13,728 bases of DNA from Lentisphaeria bacterium. Its GTDB lineage: Bacteria; Verrucomicrobiota; Lentisphaeria; Oligosphaerales; Oligosphaeraceae. The position numbers were made by a program, and so were the translations under genes. This document shows positions 7,671 to 13,728 of the stretch, piece after piece; the stretch's first letter is position 1; each line of letters begins with the position of its first letter. Where the stretch lies: the NCBI GenBank assembly GCA_016287975.1, contig JAEEXV010000107.1, forward strand, positions 1-13,728, in the 5' to 3' direction. The notes below the pieces were generated by a model. It saw only the letters and a program-made list of their open reading frames with translations, was not told the origin of the DNA and did no database searches.

Positions 7671-8885
7671 ATGCACCCCATCGCCTCCGAAAAAGTCGTC
7701 TTCGCCTCGCCGTCCCCCGCCGACGTTTTCTGTTTCAGCCCCGACATCCTGGCCCTGCCTTCTGGCCGCCTGCTGGCCAGCCTGGACCTGGGCGGTCCAG
7801 GCATCGTCCGCCTCCCTGGCCCGCGCAGCGACTGGGGGGACTGGGGGCTGGGGAACCAATGCCGCGTGCTCGCCTCGGACGACGGAGGGGGCAACTGGCG
7901 GGAACTGGCGCGGCTGCCCCTCCTCCACGCCCGATTGATCCGCGACGGAAGCCGGCTCTACCTTCTGGGGCACGTGAAAGGCATCGTCATCGCCGCCAGC
8001 GAGGATGGCGGGGAACACTGGAGCGAAGTCAAGAATCTCGGCTTCCCTGGGGAATGGCATCAAGGCGTCGGCGCCTGCCACCGCGAAAACGGCTTCCTGT
8101 ACCTGACCATGGAGCCCCGCACTGGCGACTTCTGGCCAGACGTCGCCCTGGCCGTGCTCCGCGCGCGCCTGGGCAGCGACCTGCTGGATCCAGGCAACTG
8201 GCTCGTCTCCAACACCCTCCCATATCCCGCGGAACTGCCTTCCACCCTGGGCATCCCCTTCTACCATGCTGGCTTCCTGCTGCCTGAACAGCAGCGGCGC
8301 TACTGCGGCCCTCCAGGCTTCCTGGAATCCCATGTGGTCAAGATCCACGACCGCAGTCACAACCTGTTCGAGGACAACACCGTCCACATCTGGATGCGCC
8401 AGCACACGGGCATGACCAACATCGCCGCCATCGCCCGCTGCCACGACCTGGGCGACAGCCTCGTCCTGGAACTGGTGAAGACGCCGGCAGGCGCACCGAT
8501 GCTCCATGTGCCATGCCCTGGCGGGCACATGAAGTTCCACCTCGTCTTCGATGCCGCCTCGCAGTTGTACTGGCTGGCCTCCACCCAGTCCACCGACAGC
8601 ATGACCCGACCCGACCTCCTGCCCGACGACCGCTTCGGGCTGCCCGACAACGAACGGCACCGCCTCGCCCTATACTTCTCCCGCAATCTCTTCGACTGGT
8701 GCTTCGCAGGCATGATCGCCATCGGACGCACCCCCAAGTGCGCGCGGCATTATGCCTCCATGGCGATCTGCGGCGAGGATTTGCTCGTCATCGCCCGCTC
8801 AGGGGACGAAAATGCCGTCAGCGCGCACAATGGCAATCTCATCACCCTCCACCGCATCCCGCATTTCCGCAGCCTGGTCTATTAG
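7671..8885 (+). CDS. Sialidase-like BNR/Asp-box beta-propeller protein
   Basis: The 404-residue protein has two Asp-box motifs of the form SxDxGxxW: S69-W76 (SDDGGGNW) and S110-W117 (SEDGGEHW). These mark the blade turns of sialidase-type six-bladed propellers. The ending (HNGNLITLHRIPHFRSLVY) is also in that style. Sialidases remove terminal sialic acid, but many Asp-box proteins in these phyla have other or unknown substrates. No clear FRIP motif is visible, and I could not assign the arginine triad, so activity is not established. No signal peptide is seen, which argues for a cytoplasmic location. There is no good Shine-Dalgarno before the ATG at 7671; reinitiation after the upstream stop, 18 bases away, is possible. 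The next gene begins ten bases after the stop and encodes a DapA/NanA-family aldolase, a neighbour that would fit acid-sugar breakdown. Confidence 0.72.
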   Translation: MHPIASEKVVFASPSPADVFCFSPDILALPSGRLLASLDLGGPGIVRLPGPRSDWGDWGLGNQCRVLASDDGGGNWRELARLPLLHARLIRDGSRLYLLGHVKGIVIAASEDGGEHWSEVKNLGFPGEWHQGVGACHRENGFLYLTMEPRTGDFWPDVALAVLRARLGSDLLDPGNWLVSNTLPYPAELPSTLGIPFYHAGFLLPEQQRRYCGPPGFLESHVVKIHDRSHNLFEDNTVHIWMRQHTGMTNIAAIARCHDLGDSLVLELVKTPAGAPMLHVPCPGGHMKFHLVFDAASQLYWLASTQSTDSMTRPDLLPDDRFGLPDNERHRLALYFSRNLFDWCFAGMIAIGRTPKCARHYASMAICGEDLLVIARSGDENAVSAHNGNLITLHRIPHFRSLVY

Positions 8886-8895
8886 GTCCAACGTC

Positions 8896-10890
8896 ATGAA
8901 AAAACTGCAAGGAATCGTCCCGCCCGTCATCACTCCGCTCACGGAAAAAGGCGACATCGACCAAGTTGGCCTGGCGAAACTGCTGAAACACCTCAAGGAC
9001 GGCGGCGTGCATGGTCTCTTCATCCTCGGCACCACAGGCGAGGGACCAGCCCTGGGCATGGAACGCCAGAAGCGGATGATCCAGGAAACTCTGCGCCTCA
9101 ACGACGGTGCCCTGCCAGTGCTGGTCGGCATCTCCGCCGCCGCGCTCGAAGACTCCTTCGCCCTCGCCGATTTCGCCTGGCGGCAAGGCGCCGACGCACT
9201 GGTCTGCGCACCGCCATGCTATTTCCAGCCAGGCGAGGACGAACTCATGGACTACTACCGCACCGTGTCCGCAAACGTCCGCCTCCCGCTTTTCCTCTAC
9301 AACATGCCCTCCATGACCAAGGTGCTGATGAAGCCCGCGCTGGTGCTTCGGCTGGCGGAACTGCCCAATGTCAGGGGCTACAAGGACAGCTCTGGAAACA
9401 TGTGCGACCTCCATGAAGTCCTGCTGGGGCTGAAGGGACGCGACGACTTCTCCGTCTTCGTGGGCCCCGAGGAACTCCTCGCCGAGGCCGTCCTCTTCGG
9501 AGCGGACGGCGGGGTGGCGGGCGGCGCCAACCTCAATCCCGAGTTGTTCGTGGCGATGTACAACGCCGCCAGGGCCGCCGATGTCCCGAACATGCGGCGT
9601 CTGCAGCGCGACATCTACAGCCAGCGGCGTCTCTACTCCATCGGGCGATACCAGTCCAGCATCATCAAAGGAATCAAAAGCGCCCTCTCCCTCAAGGGTA
9701 TCTGCCAGGACACGATGGCCATGCCGTTCCACCATTTCCTGTCGCCTGAGCGCACCAAGGTGGACCGCGTGCTGCGGCAACTCCCCGCCGCTGGGGACGG
9801 CGAGGCCCCCGCCGACGCCGCATCCAGATCCGACGGACGTGTCTTCCCTGTCGGCCAGGTGGACGGCATTCCCTATTTCATGCCGCCAGTCGGCTTCGAC
9901 GAGGGGCGCGAGCTTCGCCGTCTCCACGCCATGCACGACGCCAACGCCGACGACCTCGCCGCCGTGCAGGGGCTTCCCATGCGAATCACCGCCTCCTTCA
10001 TCTACGCGCATCCCGCAGACTACCACGGACGGCCCATGCTCCACGCCGCCGTCCAGGAGTGGCGCGATGTCTTTCGGCGCTTTCGGGCCTTGCACATGGA
10101 TACGGTGATCTTCCAGTCCGCGCTCTGGCGTGAACTCGGCGACTGCTACTATCAGTCCAGCCGTTTTGCCCGCGAACTCCAATGCCATGGCGTCATCGAG
10201 TGCATGCTGGAGGCGGCCGCCGCGGAGGGGCTTCACGTCTTCCTCGGAGGCTATGGCTCCGTCGCAGGCTGGAAGGACCGCCTTTCGCCAGCCGAACTGC
10301 AAAGCGAGATCAACGAGCATCGGGCCTGCTTCGGCGAACTGGTTCGGCTCGGCCGTTTCGACGGCATGTACTTCCCCGCTGAAACCGCCTTCGAGGGAAG
10401 GCGCCGCCCCGAACTGGAACAGCGCATGCGCACGCTCTACACCGCATTCGCGGACATGGTGAAGGAACAGGACGGGCGCCTCCGCGTCATCGCCTCCCCC
10501 GCCACCTTCCACCGCCCCGCGCAAAACGACGCCTTCCAGGACTTCTGGAACACCGTCCTCGACGGCAGTGGCATCGACATTCTCATGCCCCAGGACTGCA
10601 TTGGAAACGGCATCGCCCGCATCCGCGAGATGCCCGCGATCTGGCAAGCCTGGAAGGCCATCGCAAGCCACCATGGCCTCGACCTTTGGAGCCACACCGA
10701 AATCTTCGAGCGCCGCGGCTACACCCCCGAATGCAACCTTTTCCCAGCCGCGCCCGCCCGTGTCGCCGCCCAGCTCGCACAGGTCGCGCCGTTCGTGCAG
10801 AAGGCGTGCTGTTGGGAGGCCCTCCATTTCGCCGATCCAGATGCAAGCCCCGAGGCCGCCCGCCTCATGCAATTCCTCCAGTCGCTTTGA
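8896..10890 (+). CDS. DapA/NanA-family aldolase fused to a DUF4434-like barrel
   Basis: A 664-residue fusion. Residues 1-297 are a complete DHDPS/N-acetylneuraminate-lyase-family aldolase: GTTGEG (45-50), YNMP (Y135) and the Schiff-base lysine K163 in YKDSSGN. The Arg used by true DHDPS after YNxPS is replaced (YNMPSMTK), so it is unlikely to make dihydrodipicolinate. The NanA substrate loop is also altered (VGPEE where NanA has GYDE). Reaction inferred: retro-aldol cleavage of a 2-keto-3-deoxy sugar acid to pyruvate plus an aldehyde. Residues about 298-361 are a linker. Residues 362-664 look like a DUF4434-type TIM barrel: GLHVFLGGYG, FDGMYFPAETAF (E496), a GIDILMPQDCIGNG segment and LWSHTEIFE (E602). 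A longer reading from 8752 is possible, but family alignment starts at MKKLQG, so 8896 is chosen. No signal peptide. Last gene of the operon, followed at once by a hairpin. Confidence 0.82.
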   Translation: MKKLQGIVPPVITPLTEKGDIDQVGLAKLLKHLKDGGVHGLFILGTTGEGPALGMERQKRMIQETLRLNDGALPVLVGISAAALEDSFALADFAWRQGADALVCAPPCYFQPGEDELMDYYRTVSANVRLPLFLYNMPSMTKVLMKPALVLRLAELPNVRGYKDSSGNMCDLHEVLLGLKGRDDFSVFVGPEELLAEAVLFGADGGVAGGANLNPELFVAMYNAARAADVPNMRRLQRDIYSQRRLYSIGRYQSSIIKGIKSALSLKGICQDTMAMPFHHFLSPERTKVDRVLRQLPAAGDGEAPADAASRSDGRVFPVGQVDGIPYFMPPVGFDEGRELRRLHAMHDANADDLAAVQGLPMRITASFIYAHPADYHGRPMLHAAVQEWRDVFRRFRALHMDTVIFQSALWRELGDCYYQSSRFARELQCHGVIECMLEAAAAEGLHVFLGGYGSVAGWKDRLSPAELQSEINEHRACFGELVRLGRFDGMYFPAETAFEGRRRPELEQRMRTLYTAFADMVKEQDGRLRVIASPATFHRPAQNDAFQDFWNTVLDGSGIDILMPQDCIGNGIARIREMPAIWQAWKAIASHHGLDLWSHTEIFERRGYTPECNLFPAAPARVAAQLAQVAPFVQKACCWEALHFADPDASPEAARLMQFLQSL

Positions 10891-10910
10891 GCGGCCCAAG
10901 AATGGGCCGC
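10891..10910 (+). terminator. Perfect hairpin right after the operon's last stop codon
   Basis: GCGGCCCA (10891-10898), loop AGAA, TGGGCCGC (10903-10910): an 8-bp perfect stem starting at the base after TGA. It lacks a U-tract. It lies between convergent genes and could work as a bidirectional 3' end or an mRNA-stabilising structure. It is the second copy of the hairpin at 1623-1641, with the outermost pair changed from C-G to G-C. Confidence 0.55.
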
Positions 10911-11050
10911 CACAGAACGCGGGGTCTCGGGTCTCGGGTCTTCGATGGGTCTGGGGTCTGAAGTCTGGGGTCCCAGAAAGATGGGTCTGGGGTCTGGGGT
11001 CCCAGAAAGATGGGTCTGAGGTCTGGGGTCCCGTAAGATGGGTCTGGGCT
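10891..11050 (+). repeat. Intergenic G-rich repeat array B, second copy of the cassette
   Basis: The whole convergent gap is filled by the hairpin, the constant block CACAGAACGCGGGGTCTC and then GGGGTCT/GAAGTCT heptamers split by CCCAGAAAGATGGGTCT blocks (10973, 11003 and a degenerate copy at 11029). It has the same order and orientation as array A. It stops at the last codon of the minus-strand GH38 gene, so both neighbouring genes end at the element. Confidence 0.9.
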
Positions 11051-13468
11051 CTACATCGTCACCTTGACGATGCGCGCGAAGGGAACCGTCGCCTCCCGTG
11101 AACGCTCCCCGACCCACAGCCTGGCCCGTTCCATCGGGGCGGAGAACTGCTGCAGGGTGGCCTGCACGCCCTGCGGCGTGGACTGCAGATCCAGCAGGCG
11201 CACCCGAGGATTGTCGATCCTGAACAGCGATCCCCGCGATGGCAGCGTCCCTGGATGGCGGTCGCAGATCAGGACGAGCGGGGGCGTCTCCAGGTCATCC
11301 GCCGCCTCGGCAGCCTCGGACGCCTCCGCCAGGATGAAAATGCGGCAAAGATGTTCGCCCAGGTCGCAGGCGGGGCGTTCGGGGCAGTCCGTCGCGGGAT
11401 GCTCTGCGTCGGTCGCATATTTCGAGCCGCGAACCAGGGTGACGGCAAAGCAGTCCCCGTAGTTTCCGAAACAACTGGCATGGTCGGTGGCGATGCCGAC
11501 CTGGCGTCCGCCGCCCTTCCAGACCAGGTGGCGGCCACCAGGCACGTCGCCCGTCTCCTGCCGTTCCAGTTCGCCGCCGAGGACGGCGTAGCGCACCGCC
11601 TCGGCGGGGGCCGTGACTATCCGCAGGCGTGTCCCCGCCTCGTTCCAGACCACCCGAAACGCGCACTCCACCCGCAGACTGTCGCGTCGCAGGGAAATCC
11701 GCGCCGTGGCAGTCGAGCGCGCCCCCGCGAACTCCGCAAAGAGCGTGGCCCGCAGGGGGCCGCCCTCCAGCAATTCGACCCGCCCGATCCGCCAGCGCTC
11801 CAGCGTCTCCTGGCAGAGATAGCCCTCGGGGCGCTCCTTCTGATCCCCCCAGGAGCCCCAGGTGTCGCGGCAGCACTCCAGGGCCAGCCCCGCGCCGCCG
11901 AAGAGTTCAGTGCCGTCCCGCAGGATTCTGATGGCGTCGTGCGCGCGGTCGATTTCCACCGCCAGCCGGCCATTGGACAGGGTCTCGCCCTGCCCGACGG
12001 CGGTGCCTGCGGACGGCGCCACCGCCTTGGCCTGCGGCGCATAGCCCAGCGTGAAGCGCCGCCATCCGCCAGGGGGGAGCGTCGTCTCGAAGAGCACGCG
12101 CTGGCGCCAGGGAAGACTCAGGAAACTGTTGTGCTCGTGGTCGATGCGCTGGAACGGGAGCGGCGTCCCTGCCTCGTTCCGCAGTTCAACGGGGATTTCC
12201 TGCACCCGCCCCTCGTACTCCCAGACGGGGCGGCTGTCCAGGCTTGCCTCCAGTTCCAGCGCGCCGCTCCACGGATAGGGATGCGGGTTGAAGACCAGCG
12301 CAGGCACGGCGGCGGGCAGGTCGGGGGCCTGCGGCGTCGGCACCTGCGTGTCGATGCGGCACGCGAGCGCGGCGCAGGCCTGGAACTCCATCCGCCGTGC
12401 GTCGCTCAGGATCCCCCGCAGCCAATCCACCTGCTCGACGCTGGCCCGCTCGATGCTGGTGCCTGGAAGGATGTCGTGGAAGCAATTGAAGAGGAGGCCG
12501 CGCCACTGCCGCGAAAAGTCCTGGGGCTGCACGCCCATGCCGACGGATATGGCCGTGTCCAAGATGGATGCGCGCTTCAGCCCCCCCTCCGCGTCGCGAT
12601 AGGCGGACTTGGTCTTCAGGCAGCTCCCGTAGCATCCGCGCATCAGGAAATTCAGTTCGTCCCCGAGAACTGGAACCAGTTCCCGCCCGCGCCTGGCGAT
12701 CTCCGCCTCCGCCGCCTGGAAGAAGCCGTGCAAGGTCGAATAGACGACCTCCACCTCGGGATGCGCAAGGCGCCAGGCCGCGATCTCGTCGATATGGCGC
12801 TGGGTCGGACCGCCGCCGTGGTCCCCCAGCCCGATGAACACGGCGACATTCTCCAGATTCCAGCCAGCGGACTGCTCCAGCGCTTCGTCCAGCCGCTCGC
12901 ACACCTGGGCCCGTTCGCTGGCATACCAGCCCACTGGAATCCGATAGCACAGCACCTCGCCGCCGCCCTGGCCGCGCCAGAAGAACAGCGGCTTCGGCAA
13001 CGGGCGAAACCACGCCTCTGGACGGTTGAAGGCATAATAACGGATGCCCGCCTCCGCGAAGATCTCGACCAGCCCCAGGCTGTGCCCGAAGCAGTCCGCG
13101 GACCACCCCGCGCGGACCTCGACCCCGTAGCGCTCCCGAAAATGCCGCAGCCCCGTCTCCAGTTGTCGGACATACGTCGCCGTCCCGGGAAGATTGCCGT
13201 CGCTCTGCACGTATGTCCCCCCCACCACATCCCAACGCCCCGCCGCGATGAGCCTGCGGATCTCTGGCACCAGTTCCGGAGCGTATGCCTCGACCTGCTC
13301 GTAAGCCCACGCCTCCCCGCGGATGAAGGTCAGCTCTGGATTCCGCCCCATCAACTCGACCATGCAACGGCAGGTGGAGACCGCCTCCAGCGCCCCCTCG
13401 CGGCAATCCCACAGCCAGACTGGATCTATGTGGGCATTCGGCAAAAGATGCAGGGTGGTCCTCTTCAT
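11051..13468 (-). CDS. GH38 alpha-mannosidase
   Basis: An 805-residue protein of normal bacterial GH38 length. The N terminus carries the metal-site motif HLLPNAHIDPVWLW (H13 and D15). AGWSADCFGHS holds the expected nucleophile D125, matching the Asp of WxxDxFGHS in GH38. NCFHDILPGTS holds the later metal-binding His (H331). Residues about 1-400 form the catalytic and helical region, and the rest is beta-rich as in the family. GH38 enzymes are retaining, Zn-dependent exo-alpha-mannosidases. The exact linkage cannot be told. No signal peptide, so probably cytoplasmic. The ATG at 13468 is preferred over a GTG at 13501 because AGGAGG sits five bases upstream of it and the family alignment begins there. 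It is transcribed from its own promoter towards the operon and probably belongs to the same glycan pathway. Confidence 0.92.
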   Translation of the reverse strand: MKRTTLHLLPNAHIDPVWLWDCREGALEAVSTCRCMVELMGRNPELTFIRGEAWAYEQVEAYAPELVPEIRRLIAAGRWDVVGGTYVQSDGNLPGTATYVRQLETGLRHFRERYGVEVRAGWSADCFGHSLGLVEIFAEAGIRYYAFNRPEAWFRPLPKPLFFWRGQGGGEVLCYRIPVGWYASERAQVCERLDEALEQSAGWNLENVAVFIGLGDHGGGPTQRHIDEIAAWRLAHPEVEVVYSTLHGFFQAAEAEIARRGRELVPVLGDELNFLMRGCYGSCLKTKSAYRDAEGGLKRASILDTAISVGMGVQPQDFSRQWRGLLFNCFHDILPGTSIERASVEQVDWLRGILSDARRMEFQACAALACRIDTQVPTPQAPDLPAAVPALVFNPHPYPWSGALELEASLDSRPVWEYEGRVQEIPVELRNEAGTPLPFQRIDHEHNSFLSLPWRQRVLFETTLPPGGWRRFTLGYAPQAKAVAPSAGTAVGQGETLSNGRLAVEIDRAHDAIRILRDGTELFGGAGLALECCRDTWGSWGDQKERPEGYLCQETLERWRIGRVELLEGGPLRATLFAEFAGARSTATARISLRRDSLRVECAFRVVWNEAGTRLRIVTAPAEAVRYAVLGGELERQETGDVPGGRHLVWKGGGRQVGIATDHASCFGNYGDCFAVTLVRGSKYATDAEHPATDCPERPACDLGEHLCRIFILAEASEAAEAADDLETPPLVLICDRHPGTLPSRGSLFRIDNPRVRLLDLQSTPQGVQATLQQFSAPMERARLWVGERSREATVPFARIVKVTM

Positions 13469-13473
13469 CGTAT

Positions 13474-13479
13474 CCTCCT
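13474..13479 (-). promoter_or_regulatory. Strong Shine-Dalgarno of the GH38 gene
   Basis: On the minus strand AGGAGG is followed by the five-base spacer ATACG and then ATG (13468). It decides the start against the in-frame GTG at 13501, and it is the best ribosome site in the window. Confidence 0.85.
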
Positions 13480-13525
13480 CGGGCAACAACGCGAAAATCA
13501 CGCTGCCGCCAATTTAAAAAAACAC

Positions 13526-13535
13526 TTTTGCAAAA
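13526..13535 (-). promoter_or_regulatory. Perfect palindrome TTTTGCAAAA at the GH38 -10 region
   Basis: The 10-bp perfect palindrome TTTTGCAAAA shares two bases with the predicted -10 box and covers the expected transcription start. A repressor bound here would block the promoter. It has a central GC and differs from the candidate site before the LacI gene, so common control by that LacI protein is not shown. Confidence 0.35.
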
Positions 13536-13562
13536 TATAATGTGTATATGTGTTTCTTTCAA
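13534..13562 (-). promoter_or_regulatory. Sigma70-type promoter of the GH38 gene
   Basis: Read on the minus strand: TTGAAA (13562-13557), a 17-bp spacer and TATATT (13539-13534). The boxes are five of six matches each and the spacing is ideal. The element lies in an AT-rich island within otherwise GC-rich DNA. Transcription would begin near 13527, giving a leader of about 59 nt. Confidence 0.75.
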
Positions 13563-13606
13563 GCCTGAAATGGGAAATTAAGCCATCGGCGCAATGGAAA
13601 CGACAG

Positions 13607-13728
13607 GACCCCAGACTTCAGACCCCAGACCCCAGACCCCAGACCCCAGACCCCAGACCCCAGACCCCAGACCCCAGACCCCAGACCCCAGACCCCAGAC
13701 CCCAGACTTCAGACCCCAGACTTCAGAC
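13607..13728 (-). repeat. Tandem heptamer array C (GGGGTCT)n, open at the right edge
   Basis: From 13609 the plus strand is an unbroken run of seventeen heptamers, CCCCAGA or CTTCAGA, up to the window end. The order is one CCCCAGA, one CTTCAGA, twelve CCCCAGA, then alternating CTTCAGA, CCCCAGA, CTTCAGA. The G-rich strand (minus) has at least twelve GGGG runs with TCT loops. The orientation is opposite to arrays A and B. It lies upstream of the GH38 promoter; 13563-13606 between them shows no gene. The array probably continues beyond the window. Confidence 0.95.

Noticed and set aside
6036..8660. Very long open frame on the minus strand (about 874 codons)
   Set aside because: It lies opposite two plus-strand genes with recognisable domains. 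Its translation is Gly/Val/Ala/Glu-rich with no family motif, as expected of antisense frames in GC-rich coding DNA.
8752..8895. Upstream extension of the aldolase fusion to an ATG at 8752
   Set aside because: It would overlap the sialidase-like gene by 134 bases and add a Ser/Arg-rich segment with no family match. Aldolase homology begins at the Met at 8896.
8842..10899. Long minus-strand open frame (about 685 codons)
   Set aside because: Antisense to the aldolase fusion, with no domain signature. The plus strand has clear catalytic motifs.
10719..11117. Minus-strand open frame of 132 codons across array B
   Set aside because: It covers the repeat and the ends of two real genes, with the same repeat-derived peptide as array A.
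13469..13501. Extended GH38 start at the GTG at 13501
   Set aside because: The strong AGGAGG lies inside this extension and points to the ATG at 13468. The extra eleven residues are not part of the GH38 domain.
11255..13540. Long plus-strand open frame (about 761 codons)
   Set aside because: Antisense to the GH38 gene, with low-complexity Arg/Ala/Pro/Gly content. GH38 motifs, promoter and ribosome site all support the minus strand.
13607..13728. Array C as a CRISPR
   Set aside because: The units are 7 bp with no unique spacers, and no cas genes are present.
1..13728. tRNA, rRNA, insertion sequence or phage genes
   Set aside because: I saw no cloverleaf-like sequence, rRNA segment, transposase or integrase motif on either strand by eye. 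A tRNAscan and profile search were not possible.

Overview
The window is about 13.7 kb of GC-rich bacterial DNA. It holds a catabolic, carbohydrate-active gene cluster with no RNA genes, transposases or phage genes. A LacI-type regulator overlaps a short prepilin-like gene that has a classic [17 protein letters not shown] leader and a C-terminal H-X9-DG motif. Several large glycosidase-like genes follow. This pattern is most typical of Lentisphaerota (Lentisphaerae), or less likely of Planctomycetota or Verrucomicrobiota. The assignment is inference from gene content, not from a marker gene.

Layout: (1) 2-1552 (+) is the 3' part of a beta-galactosidase/GH42-like protein, cut by the left edge. 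(2) 1553-1938 is intergenic, with a G-rich repeat array containing a perfect hairpin, then an AT-rich promoter and possible operator. (3) 1939-10890 (+) looks like one operon of five genes: LacI regulator, prepilin-like protein (4-bp overlap), a 1303-residue secreted LamG/CBM9-like/glycosidase-like protein, a sialidase-like BNR protein and a 664-residue fusion. The fusion joins a DapA/NanA-family aldolase to a DUF4434-like barrel. (4) 10891-11050 holds a hairpin right after the stop codon and a second copy of the repeat cassette. (5) 11051-13468 (-) is a GH38 alpha-mannosidase, convergent to the operon, with a near-consensus sigma70-type promoter. (6) 13607-13728 is a tandem heptamer array (GGGGTCT on the minus strand) running off the right edge.

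Working model (inference): the secreted multidomain protein attacks an extracellular glycan, and the prepilin-like protein may help surface assembly or substrate contact. The sialidase-like, aldolase-fusion and GH38 proteins lack obvious signal peptides and probably work inside the cell on imported sugars. The LacI protein probably senses one of these sugars and may control its own operon.

Three signals go beyond ordinary annotation: the aldolase-DUF4434 fusion; the intergenic GGGGTCT heptamer arrays, which are G-quadruplex-prone and telomere-like and share a conserved hairpin cassette; and a very strong shortage of CCGG (nine sites counted by eye in 13.7 kb) visible as context-dependent synonymous codon choice.
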